From Micromonospora sonchi (GTDB lineage: Bacteria > Actinomycetota > Actinomycetes > Mycobacteriales > Micromonosporaceae), in NCBI RefSeq assembly GCF_014646235.1, contig NZ_BMNB01000001.1, positions 124,001 through 188,000 on the forward strand: DNA of 64,000 nt. The letters are read 5' to 3'. Each line of letters begins with the position of its first letter. The stretch's first letter is position 1. Shown one piece after another: positions 55,644-63,726 of the stretch. The position numbers and the translations under genes are program-made. The notes beneath the pieces are model-generated. The model did not search any database and was not told the origin of the DNA. It saw nothing but the letters and a program-made list of their open reading frames with translations.

Positions 55644-56585
55644 TCAGTCCCGCAGTGCCTTGCCGGTGAGGTGGAGAAAGACCGACTCCAGGTTCGGCTC
55701 GCGCACCTGCACCGACCGCACCGTCACGCCGGCCCGGCCGGTGGTGGCGAGGATCTGCGGCAGGTTGGGACCCGCCTCGGCGACGAGCAGACGCAGGCCG
55801 GCCTCCCGGACGTCCACTGCGGACACCTCGGCGAGTTCGGCCAGGGCCTGGGCGGCGGCGGCGAGGTCACCGTCGGCGAGCAGCTCCACCTCGTCCTCGC
55901 GGTCCAGCATGGTGACCAGGTCCCGCCGGGTGCCCTCGGCCCGCAGCCGGCCGGAGTCGATGATGCCGACCCGGTCGCACAGCCGCTCCGCCTCCTCCAT
56001 GTAGTGGGTGGTGTAGAGCACCGCCATGCCCTGGCCGGCAAGCTGTCGCACGTTGTCGAGGATGGCGTTGCGGCTCTGCGGGTCGACCCCGACCGTCGGC
56101 TCGTCCAGCACCAGCAGCCGGGGCCGGTTCAGCAGCCCGACCCCGATGTGCAGGCGTCGGGACATGCCGCCGGAGTAGGTGCGCACCCGCTGCCCGGCGC
56201 GGTCCGACAGGCCGACCACGTCCAGCACCTCGTCGCCGCGACGGCGCAGCTCGCGGCCGGACAGCCCGTGCAGCCGGCCGAAGAAGTGCAGGTTCTCCCG
56301 GCCGGTGAGGTCCGGGTACAACGCCAGCTCCTGCGGCACGTAGCCGATCAGCCGCTTGGTCGCGGTGCGATGCACGTCGTGCGGCTGGCCGTCGATCGTC
56401 ACCGATCCGGCGTCGCGGGCGAGGATCCCGACGATCATCGAGATGGCCGTGGTCTTCCCGGCGCCGTTCGGTCCCAGCAGGCCGTACGTCTCGCCCTCGG
56501 TGATCTCGATGCCGAGGTCGTCGATCGCGACCACCGTCCCGTACGCCTTGCGTAGCCCCTCGCAGCGCAGCACTACCTCTGCCAT
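55644..56585 (-). CDS. ABC transporter ATP-binding protein (DrrA-like)
   Basis: 313 residues. Walker A LLGPNGAGKTT, signature YSGGMSRRLHIGVGLL, Walker B LLVLDEPTVGVDP, H-loop TTHYMEEAERLCD and a C-terminal extension typical of DrrA-type antibiotic exporters. ATG (MAEVVLRCEG) is preferred because GAGGG lies 8 nt before it; a GTG nine bases upstream is too close to that site. First gene of the minus-strand operon, divergent from the glyco/rSAM operon. Confidence 0.9.
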   Translation of the reverse strand: MAEVVLRCEGLRKAYGTVVAIDDLGIEITEGETYGLLGPNGAGKTTAISMIVGILARDAGSVTIDGQPHDVHRTATKRLIGYVPQELALYPDLTGRENLHFFGRLHGLSGRELRRRGDEVLDVVGLSDRAGQRVRTYSGGMSRRLHIGVGLLNRPRLLVLDEPTVGVDPQSRNAILDNVRQLAGQGMAVLYTTHYMEEAERLCDRVGIIDSGRLRAEGTRRDLVTMLDREDEVELLADGDLAAAAQALAELAEVSAVDVREAGLRLLVAEAGPNLPQILATTGRAGVTVRSVQVREPNLESVFLHLTGKALRD

Positions 56586-56831
56586 CCGGCCCACCCTCCG
56601 CCGTGCTCACCTGGGCCTCGGCCAGCTCTGCGTGGCCAGTCGGCCAGGACCCGGCGGCCGGGGTGAGACGAAGCGTAGACGTGGGACCGGCGGGTGTCAG
56701 TGGACCGAGACCCGACCACATCGGCACCACAACAAAACCGCAGCATCCCGTCACTAGCTTTGCGCTCTATCGAGCCACCGGCGTGGAAGACGACGGCGGC
56801 ACGCGCAGCGGACGAACGGTTGGGGGAGCGG
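56586..56831. other. Divergent promoter region between the two biosynthetic operons
   Basis: 246 nt separating the exporter-thiopeptide operon (minus) from the radical-SAM/glycosyltransferase operon (plus). It must hold promoters for both. An AT-richer stretch lies at 56725-56775 (ACAACAAAACCGCAGC, TTTGCGCTCTATCG). No pathway regulator gene is present in the window. Confidence 0.45.
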
Positions 56832-57626
56832 GTGACCAGCGTACGGATCGGAATCGTGCCGGCAGCCGGCATCGGTGCCCGCCTGGCGCCGTACCGCGCG
56901 CCGAAGGAACTCATCCAGGTCGGGTACCGGACGGTGGATGGCCGGCCGTTGCCGAAGGCAGCGGTGGAACACGTCCTGCACGCCATGAGCGACGGGGGCG
57001 TGGACCGGGCCCTGGTGGTGTTGTCGCCGGAGAAGTCGGAGGTGTTCCGCTACCTCGGCTCCGGCCGGCATCTCGGGCTCGACCTGTCCTACGTGTGCCA
57101 GGAGGAGGCGCTGGGCCTTCCGCACGCGCTGGACCTGGCGTACCCGTTCGTCGCCGGTGGGACCGTGTGCATGGGCCTGCCGGACACCATCTGCGCCCCG
57201 CAGGACTGCTTCGCCCAGCTGCTCGAGTTCCACGAGGCACGCCGGGCCGACCTCAGCCTCGGGGTCTTTCCGACCGACCAACCGCAGGCGCTCGCTCCGG
57301 TCGTCATCGAGCCCGGGTCGCAGCGGGTGCTGGCCATCGTCGACAAGCCCGAGCAACCACCGGTGTCGAACACGTGGGGGATAGCGGCGTGGTCACCGGC
57401 GTTCACCGAGCTGCTGCACGAGCACGTCGGCGACGCGCTGCGCTCGCGCGGTGGCGAACTGCTGCTCAGCGACGCCTTCGTGGCGGCCGTAACGGCGGGC
57501 CTGCGGGTGCACGCGCTGACCTTCGACTCCGGCGAGTACTACGACATCGGCACGCCGGTGGGCGTGCAGCGGGCGCGGCAGTGGCTGGAATTCCCCGCCG
57601 GGGTGCTCACCGGGCGGCGCCCGTGA
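56832..57626 (+). CDS. Sugar-phosphate nucleotidyltransferase (NTP_transferase family)
   Basis: 264 residues; the GTG start has GGGGGAGCG upstream, and longer frame readings cross the promoter. MTSVRIGIVPAAGIGARLAPYRAPKELIQV is the nucleotide-binding start (here PAAGIGARLAP rather than GGxGTRLxP), then CMGLPDTICAPQD with a metal Asp and GEYYDIGTPVG near the end. It resembles RmlA-type thymidylyl- or uridylyltransferases and probably makes an NDP-sugar for the glycosyltransferases that follow. Overlaps the next gene by GTGA. Confidence 0.85.
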   Translation: MTSVRIGIVPAAGIGARLAPYRAPKELIQVGYRTVDGRPLPKAAVEHVLHAMSDGGVDRALVVLSPEKSEVFRYLGSGRHLGLDLSYVCQEEALGLPHALDLAYPFVAGGTVCMGLPDTICAPQDCFAQLLEFHEARRADLSLGVFPTDQPQALAPVVIEPGSQRVLAIVDKPEQPPVSNTWGIAAWSPAFTELLHEHVGDALRSRGGELLLSDAFVAAVTAGLRVHALTFDSGEYYDIGTPVGVQRARQWLEFPAGVLTGRRP

Positions 57627-58744
57627 CCGAGGTCCTGCTCGTGCCCTTCCACCCGCCGGGGCACGCCGAGCCGATGGCGGCACTGGCCGCACAGCTGCGC
57701 GCCGACGGACACCCGGTCACGGTCTTCACCGGCTCGGCGACCGGCCGGTGGCGGCTGAACGGACCTCTGCCGCCTTCGATGCTCGCCACCGCCGACAGCG
57801 GCGCGCTGTTTCGGCACCTGTTCCTCGGCGACGTCGCGGACATGGCCCGGGACATCGCCGACCTGGCCGGCCGGTGCGGGGCGGAGGTGATCGTCGGCGA
57901 CGTGTTGATGGCCGGCGCCGGTCTCGCCGCCCGGCTGACCGGCCTGCCGTGGGTGTCGGTGTGCTGTAGCCCGGTGCCGACGCTCGAGGCGTACCGCAGT
58001 TTCATCCCGGACCATGCCATCGGCGCGTTCGCTCCGCACTCCACACTGGAATCCCTGGGGCTGCCGGCCGACGACCCGACGAACCTGCTCGGGCGTAGCT
58101 CCGACTGGTTGCACCTGATTCCCAGCACGCCGTCGTTCGCCGGATACCCGGACCTGCCGGCGGCGGTGGTCCTGGCCGGTCCGCTGGTGCCGGTGCCGCT
58201 GGTGTCGGCACCGGCGGTCGTCGGGACGCCGACGGTGGCGGTCACCACCAGCACGGCCGCCCCGGCCACGCTGGCCGGCGCGGCCTTCGCCCAGGACCGG
58301 TACGTGACGGCGGCGGCTGCCGCGCTCGGCGGCCTCGACGTCCTCGGCGTGGTGACCCACCAGGTCGTCGGCCGGCCGCCGGCGAACGTCCGGTTCGTCG
58401 GCCGGATCCCCCACGACGAGCTGTTCGACCGGTCCGCCGTGGTGGTCACGCATGCCGGCTGGGGCACCGTCTCCCGCGCCCTGGTTCGTGGCCTGCCGCT
58501 GGTCCTGGTGCCGATCGCCAACGACCAGACGTACATCGCGCAGCGGTGCGCGCAACTGGGCATCGGTATCGCCCTGGCCGCCGGGGAGGCGACCGTCGAC
58601 GCCCTGCGGGAGGCGATCCGGGCGGTGCTGGTGGAGCCGGGCTACCGGGCGGCTGCCGCCGAGTTCGCCACCGAGTTCCGGGTGTCGCCGCCGCTGCCCC
58701 GCATCAGTTCGATGATCACCTCGCTGCCTGCTCGGAAGGGTTGA
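57623..58744 (+). CDS. GT-B glycosyltransferase, GT1/MGT type
   Basis: 373 residues. N-terminal LVPFHPPGHAEPMAALAAQLRADGHPVTVFTG and the C-terminal donor motif VVVTHAGWGTVSRALVRGLPLVLVPIANDQ identify a UDP/TDP-sugar-dependent glycosyltransferase of the natural-product kind. Translationally coupled to the nucleotidyltransferase gene, and 4 nt before the B12 radical SAM gene. The acceptor is unknown; a peptide or small aglycone are both possible. Confidence 0.85.
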   Translation: MTEVLLVPFHPPGHAEPMAALAAQLRADGHPVTVFTGSATGRWRLNGPLPPSMLATADSGALFRHLFLGDVADMARDIADLAGRCGAEVIVGDVLMAGAGLAARLTGLPWVSVCCSPVPTLEAYRSFIPDHAIGAFAPHSTLESLGLPADDPTNLLGRSSDWLHLIPSTPSFAGYPDLPAAVVLAGPLVPVPLVSAPAVVGTPTVAVTTSTAAPATLAGAAFAQDRYVTAAAAALGGLDVLGVVTHQVVGRPPANVRFVGRIPHDELFDRSAVVVTHAGWGTVSRALVRGLPLVLVPIANDQTYIAQRCAQLGIGIALAAGEATVDALREAIRAVLVEPGYRAAAAEFATEFRVSPPLPRISSMITSLPARKG

Positions 58745-58748
58745 CCGT

Positions 58749-60494
58749 ATGGCTGCCAACCGGCTGCGTCCTGCCCGGGTGCTGTTCCTCGTCGCACCCG
58801 GCGAACAGCCCATGTTCACCCGGATGAACCTTCCCCCCTTCGGCACCGGCGTGGTCACCGCCGGCCTGCGGGCGGCGGGGTTCGACGTGGACCTGCACGA
58901 TCTCAACTCCGACCTGTCGCGGATGTGGCACGCCGGCGACTTCGTCAAGACCGACCTGCGTCCGTTCTACGACGAGCGGGCCGTCGTCGAGTTCGTCGGC
59001 GGCGCGCCGGACGACTTCCTGGACACCTTCGCCGGGCGGCTGCTGGCGGGCAAGGACGTCGCCGCCGCCGACGTGGTCGGCATCTCGGCCGGTGGGGATT
59101 TCTCCTTCCTGGAGATGAACTCCGCCGTCGTGCTCGGTGCGCACATCAAGCGGCACTACGGCAAGCCGGTCGTGTTGGGCGGAAACAACCTCGACTACCT
59201 GATGCAGTTCAAGGACGCCTTCCACCGGTGGTGGACGGCCTGCCTCCGGCACTTCGACGGCGCCGTCACCGGACCCGGCGAGGACGTCTTCGTCGACCTG
59301 GTCCGGGGACTGGCCGGCAGCCGGGCGCTGCTGCCGATGGCCCGCCCCGGGGTGGCGCGGATGCTCGGCGACACGGTGGTCCGAGCGCCCGACGCCGTGC
59401 ACCGGATCCTGCCGCCGGACTTCGACGGCCTCGAGCTGTCCGACTACCACAACTTCGTGCTGGACCGGCCCGAGGCCAGCCCCCGCAAGCGGGCCGTCGA
59501 CGAGCAGCTGAACCGGATGCAGCTGTACCGCTTCCCCTCCTACCTGAGCTGGCTGGCCAACGAGGCGAACGCGGCCAACGAGGGGCAGGGGGTGTCGGGC
59601 AAGCTGGTCGTCCCGTACGTCTTCAACTACAACTGCCCGTACTCGTGCGCGTTCTGCACCGAGAGCCTGGAGCGGACCAAGCTGGTGCACGCCACGGTCG
59701 ACGAGGTCGTCGGCCACATGGCGGCCCTGAGCGAGAAGTACGACACGCCGTACTTCTTCCTGTTCAACAACTACTTCAACCTGGTCAACGGGTTCGTCGA
59801 GGAGTTCTCCAGCCGGGCGGTGCTCAACGGCGTCGAGCTCAACTGGTCGGACTGCGGCCGGTTCAACAGCCTGACCTACGAGCGGCTGGCGATGCTGGCC
59901 GACGCCGGCTGCCGGAAGCTGACGTTCGGCCTGGAGACCGCGAGCACCAAGATGCTCAAAATCATCGACAAGCGGGTGAAGCTGGCCGAGGCCGAGCGGG
60001 TGCTCCGCTGGTGCAAGGAAGTCGGTATCTGGGCCGACCTGGAGATCATCACCGGGATGCCGCACGAGGATGCGGAGAACTTCGCCGAGACCACCGACTT
60101 CCTGGAACGCAACGCCGAGTACATCAACTACTTCAACGTCAACCGGTACTTCGTGGCACCCAAGTCGCTGATGGGCGCCCGGCCGGAGGCGTACGGGATG
60201 CGGCTGCGTAAGTTCCCCGACGCGGCCCAGCGCCTGCTCGACGCCAACTACCGCTGGCTCGCCGACGACCTGGACTGGTCGTACAAGCCGCAGAACTTCC
60301 GCGTCTACGAGTTCGACGAGATCGACGGGCGCAGCGCCGAGCAGCTGGCCGACGACATCGGACCGAAGATCGCGAAGCTGAACGCCATCCAGAGCAACGA
60401 CTTCATGGACGCCTGGTACGTCCTGAGCATCCGACAGAACCGCCCGAACCGGGCGCCGTCCCGGCTCACTAACGAAACCATGGCGCTGACCTGA
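58749..60494 (+). CDS. B12-binding-type radical SAM protein
   Basis: 581 residues. Residues 10-190 look like a cobalamin-binding Rossmann domain (RVLFLVAPGEQP, PPFGTGVVTAGLRAAGFDVDLHD, VVLGGNNLDYLM); the DxHxxG cobalamin motif is absent, as in many class B enzymes. The 4Fe-4S motif is CPYSCAFC (C296, C300, C303) after YVFNYN. The radical SAM barrel follows, with SDCGRFNSL and KLTFGLETAS, then a C-terminal domain of about 130 residues. Likely chemistry: methylation or another radical step at an unactivated carbon. 24 nt before the precursor-like gene. Confidence 0.85.
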   Translation: MAANRLRPARVLFLVAPGEQPMFTRMNLPPFGTGVVTAGLRAAGFDVDLHDLNSDLSRMWHAGDFVKTDLRPFYDERAVVEFVGGAPDDFLDTFAGRLLAGKDVAAADVVGISAGGDFSFLEMNSAVVLGAHIKRHYGKPVVLGGNNLDYLMQFKDAFHRWWTACLRHFDGAVTGPGEDVFVDLVRGLAGSRALLPMARPGVARMLGDTVVRAPDAVHRILPPDFDGLELSDYHNFVLDRPEASPRKRAVDEQLNRMQLYRFPSYLSWLANEANAANEGQGVSGKLVVPYVFNYNCPYSCAFCTESLERTKLVHATVDEVVGHMAALSEKYDTPYFFLFNNYFNLVNGFVEEFSSRAVLNGVELNWSDCGRFNSLTYERLAMLADAGCRKLTFGLETASTKMLKIIDKRVKLAEAERVLRWCKEVGIWADLEIITGMPHEDAENFAETTDFLERNAEYINYFNVNRYFVAPKSLMGARPEAYGMRLRKFPDAAQRLLDANYRWLADDLDWSYKPQNFRVYEFDEIDGRSAEQLADDIGPKIAKLNAIQSNDFMDAWYVLSIRQNRPNRAPSRLTNETMALT

Positions 60495-60518
60495 CAGCGC
60501 AGTACCGGAAGGAGCACC

Positions 60519-60830
60519 GTGACCACGGCCGAGAGCGTCCCGAGCAGGGCCGAGACCAACCAGATCAAGGACGTGCTGGAGCGAGCGATTACCGACGCCG
60601 AATTCGGCCGGCAGCTGCTCGACGACCCGGACACCGCGCTGGCCGGCTACGCGCTCAGCGAGGTGCAGCTCCTGCTGCTGCGCAGCCTCGACGAGGAGGA
60701 CCTGGCCAAGCTCACTCCGGAGAACCTGGAGGAGTACTTCGCCGTCGACTCCGCGGTCTACACCCCCGAGGACACGCGCATGGTGCAGCAGGGCTACGAG
60801 GTGTACGACGCGGATGAACTCGACGACTAG
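60519..60830 (+). CDS. Precursor-like small protein (Nif11/Os1348-NHLP-like leader)
   Basis: 103 residues; GTG with GGAAGGAGCACC upstream. Residues 15-70 are helical (IKDVLERAITDAEFGRQLLD, DPDTALAGYALSEVQLLLLR), like leader regions of NHLP-type RiPP precursors. The remaining 33 residues are acidic with Tyr81, Tyr93 and Tyr96 (SAVYTPEDTR, QGYEVYDADELDD) and no Cys. It lies between two radical SAM genes, which supports a substrate or carrier role. An alternative is a non-modified chaperone. No GG cleavage motif is seen. Confidence 0.7.
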   Translation: MTTAESVPSRAETNQIKDVLERAITDAEFGRQLLDDPDTALAGYALSEVQLLLLRSLDEEDLAKLTPENLEEYFAVDSAVYTPEDTRMVQQGYEVYDADELDD

Positions 60831-60842
60831 CGAGGTCGCTTG

Positions 60843-61769
60843 ATGAAGGCGCTCAGCATCCACCTGACCGACGTGTGCAACAGCAAGTGCACCTTCTGCA
60901 TCGTCGACTCTCCGCACATGAAGCAGGACACCATCATGCGGCGGCGGGTCTCCCGGTTCCTGCGCGAGAACGCCGGTCAGGGGTACGAGGCGGTGAACCT
61001 GCACGGTGGTGAGGCCACCATCCGGCGGGACTTCCTGGAGATCCTGGACGAGATCCGCGACCTGGGATACCCGACGGTGTTCCTCCAGACCAACGCCCGC
61101 AAGCTCGCTCGGATGGAGTACGCACGCACCGTCGTGGAGAAGGGGGTCAGCCTCTTCGTCGTCTCGATGCACGGCGCCACCGCGCAGACCCAGGACCGGA
61201 TCAGCCTGGCGCCGGGCTCGTTCGACCAGGCGGTCAAGGGCATCCGCAACGTCAAGGAACTGGGTGCCACGGTGCGGACCAACTCGGTGGTCTGCAAGGA
61301 CAACTTCACCGAGCTGCCGGAGATCATCGACCTCTGCCTTGACCTCGGTGCCGACATGGTGAACATCTCGGCCCTGCACACCTCGGGCACGGCGCTGCGC
61401 AACTTCTGGCAGGTGACCCCGCGCTACGACGAGATCCGGCCGTACGTGCTGCAGGCGTGCGAGCGGGCCGTACGCCGCGGCGCGCGGCTGCTCATGGAGG
61501 GCTTTCCGTACTGCACGGTCCCGGGATACGAGCGGTTCCTGGTCGACTGGGAGGACAACCGGTTCAAGGTCCTGTACCGCAGCTTTGTGATGGAGGACTA
61601 CGAGAACCACATGGACGACTTCGAGCGGGTCAAGGACCAGCGCTGCGGTGGCTGCGCCTTCGACCGGGTCTGCGGCGGGGTGTACAAGGAATACGCGGAG
61701 CGGATCGGCTGGGACGAGTTCCATCCGATAGCCGGCACCGCGACCGGCCAACTCGCACCGGTGCCGTGA
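60843..61769 (+). CDS. Radical SAM protein with short C-terminal Cys cluster
   Basis: 308 residues. The motif CNSKCTFC (C12, C16, C19) is at the very N-terminus, followed by NLHGGEATIRRDFLEIL (SAM-binding GGE) and a partial barrel. The end carries RCGGCAFDRVCGG, a small SPASM/twitch-like cluster that could hold an auxiliary iron-sulfur centre. ATG is preferred to the adjacent TTG. Directly downstream of the precursor-like gene (12 nt), as expected for a RiPP maturase. The reaction is not predictable. Confidence 0.82.
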   Translation: MKALSIHLTDVCNSKCTFCIVDSPHMKQDTIMRRRVSRFLRENAGQGYEAVNLHGGEATIRRDFLEILDEIRDLGYPTVFLQTNARKLARMEYARTVVEKGVSLFVVSMHGATAQTQDRISLAPGSFDQAVKGIRNVKELGATVRTNSVVCKDNFTELPEIIDLCLDLGADMVNISALHTSGTALRNFWQVTPRYDEIRPYVLQACERAVRRGARLLMEGFPYCTVPGYERFLVDWEDNRFKVLYRSFVMEDYENHMDDFERVKDQRCGGCAFDRVCGGVYKEYAERIGWDEFHPIAGTATGQLAPVP

Positions 61770-61772
61770 GCC

Positions 61773-62471
61773 ATGGTGCCCATCACGCACGCTGACGAAC
61801 AGCTGTTCAGCACCGTCCTCGCGGCGGCCCGGCTCGGCCGCGCCACGTCCGTCGTCGAACGGCTCAGCGCCGACTACGAGCGCGAGTGGGAGGATCCGCT
61901 GGCCGGCTTCCCCTACGCCCTGGCGCTGGTGGCCCAGATGCAGGTCGACTGGACCAGGTCCGCCCCGGACGAGGGCCGGGCGCTGGCCACCTACAGCGAG
62001 GTCATCGAGTCCCTCGGCGACCTGCTGTACGGGGTCCCGGAGCACTGGCTGGGGCGGTACCTGCGGATCCGGATCCGGACCATGATGATGCCCCCGGAGC
62101 ACGCCGACCACCCGAGGTTCGTCGCCGACGAGCGGGCCCGGGCGGCCGAGGACGCCCGGGAGCTGATCGAGCGGCAGGCCGCGACGGCGTGGCAACCCTG
62201 GTTCGCCTGCTCCTACCTGCTGGCGGCCCGGCTGGACTGGGAGTCCGACGACCGCGATCCGGACCGGGTGGCCGAGCTGATCACGACCGCCGCCGCCCAC
62301 TCCGCCTCGGCGGTCCCGTTCCGCTCGCTCGGCAGCATCCTGCGCGAGCCGTTCCTCTGGTACGGCGACCAGCCGGACGTGCCGGAGGGCGGGATGGTCG
62401 ACCGGTTGGCCGCGACGCTGTTCCCGGGGCAGGTCCGACCCCGGCCCGTCGCCGGCCAGGGAAGGCGGTGA
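61773..62471 (+). CDS. Protein of unknown function in the radical SAM cluster
   Basis: 232 residues, 3 nt after the radical SAM stop. Predicted mostly helical and acidic, Trp-rich (EREWEDPLAGFPYALALVAQM, EHWLGRYLRIRIRTMMMPPE, WQPWFACSYLLAARLDWESD). The pattern of repeated helices could be a TPR-like fold. No catalytic motif was recognised. It may be a pathway-specific scaffold or tailoring protein. Confidence 0.75.
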   Translation: MVPITHADEQLFSTVLAAARLGRATSVVERLSADYEREWEDPLAGFPYALALVAQMQVDWTRSAPDEGRALATYSEVIESLGDLLYGVPEHWLGRYLRIRIRTMMMPPEHADHPRFVADERARAAEDARELIERQAATAWQPWFACSYLLAARLDWESDDRDPDRVAELITTAAAHSASAVPFRSLGSILREPFLWYGDQPDVPEGGMVDRLAATLFPGQVRPRPVAGQGRR

Positions 62472-62475
62472 GGGG

Positions 62476-63726
62476 ATGCGCCGGACGGTGCTGTTCCTCG
62501 TCACCAGCTTCTGGGCCTACGGTGAGCTGGCGATCGCGACCGAGTTCGCCCAACGGATGGCCGGCACCGGATTCCGCCCGCTGTTCCTGGTCCCGCCCAG
62601 CCACCGCAGGCTGATCGCGAACGCCGGGCTGGACTACCAGGTGATGGTCCCGGGCGCCGGGAAGATCAACCGGATCCAGCTGCAGGACATCCAGCACGTG
62701 CACCGCCCGGCGCTGGTGGTGCTCGCCGACTTCATGAACTACGACTTCTGCGATCGGCACTACGGCCTCAGCCGCGCGGACCTGTCGATCTTCGACTGCC
62801 CGATCGGGACGTTCGACAACTTCTCCTGGGGCCGTCCCGGCGCCTGGCTGGACACCTACGGCTTCAAGGCCAAGTACGAGGCCGACATCTCTCTGGACGG
62901 GCTCGCCTTCCGGCTGCGGCCCTGCCCGCTGAACAACCCGCTCGACGAGATGTCCGGGCCGGACGTCCACGCGTACCCGCTGCTGGAGAGCACCGTGGAC
63001 GTTCCGGTGGCGCAGCGCGCCGACGTGCGACGCGAGCTGGGCCTGACCCGTGACCGGCCGGTGGTGCTGGTGACCGGCGCGACCTGGCAGCGGATGCACC
63101 AGGCGTACCCGAGGGTGGTCAACTTCGTGGACGCCTCGCACCGGATGCTGGAACGGCTGCTGTCCCGGCTGCTCGAGCACGCGGACGTGCTGGCGGTCGG
63201 GCCGCAGTTGGTGTTCCACGACCGGGTCCCGGACGGCTTTTATCCGCTCGGCCCGGTGGAACCGGAACGCTTCCGCCGGCTGATCCAGGCCGTCGACCTG
63301 CACATCTCCAACAACATCGTGTCAGTGAGCCTGCACCGGCTGGCGTTGCGCGGGATCCCGTCGGTGGTGCTGATGAACTCCCTCACCCTGCGCAACGGGC
63401 GGCTGCGGTGGGAGGGGACCACCGACCGGCCGTTGACCGACTTCGCGCGGCAGGTGGTGGAGGGGGTCGACTACCTGTACCCGTGCCGGATGTTCCCGGT
63501 CGGCTGGTACCACTTCCTGCACTCGCTGCTGGCCGACAACCCGTTCACCGACGTGGTTCCCCACGTCGAGATGTTCGACGAGGAGGCTGCCCTGGCCACC
63601 GTCCTTCCGCTGCTCGGTCGAGGCCCGGAGCGCGACCGGCTGACGCAGGCGCGCGAGACGTACCTGGGGGCGCTGCGCAAGCTGCCCGACGTCGACACCG
63701 TCCTACGGCAGGTGACCGCGCTGTGA
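62476..63726 (+). CDS. GT-B-like protein (DUF6365-like)
   Basis: 416 residues. Starts RTVLFLVTSFWAYGELAIATEFAQRMAGTGFRPLFLVPP and has a C-terminal domain with GPQLVFHDRVPDGFYPLGPVEPERFRRLIQAVDLHISNNIVSVSLHRLALRGIPSVVLMNS, a nucleotide-sugar-binding layout like GT-B enzymes. I recall similar proteins annotated as DUF6365. Residue-level donor motifs differ from GT1, so the activity is unproven. 4 nt after the unknown gene; overlaps the next gene by GTGA. Confidence 0.72.
   Translation: MRRTVLFLVTSFWAYGELAIATEFAQRMAGTGFRPLFLVPPSHRRLIANAGLDYQVMVPGAGKINRIQLQDIQHVHRPALVVLADFMNYDFCDRHYGLSRADLSIFDCPIGTFDNFSWGRPGAWLDTYGFKAKYEADISLDGLAFRLRPCPLNNPLDEMSGPDVHAYPLLESTVDVPVAQRADVRRELGLTRDRPVVLVTGATWQRMHQAYPRVVNFVDASHRMLERLLSRLLEHADVLAVGPQLVFHDRVPDGFYPLGPVEPERFRRLIQAVDLHISNNIVSVSLHRLALRGIPSVVLMNSLTLRNGRLRWEGTTDRPLTDFARQVVEGVDYLYPCRMFPVGWYHFLHSLLADNPFTDVVPHVEMFDEEAALATVLPLLGRGPERDRLTQARETYLGALRKLPDVDTVLRQVTAL

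Noticed and set aside
58716..62504. 1262-codon minus-strand frame opposite the radical SAM genes
   Set aside because: Shadow of the plus-strand rSAM and glycosyltransferase genes, which carry the CxxxCxxC and GT motifs and proper ribosome sites.
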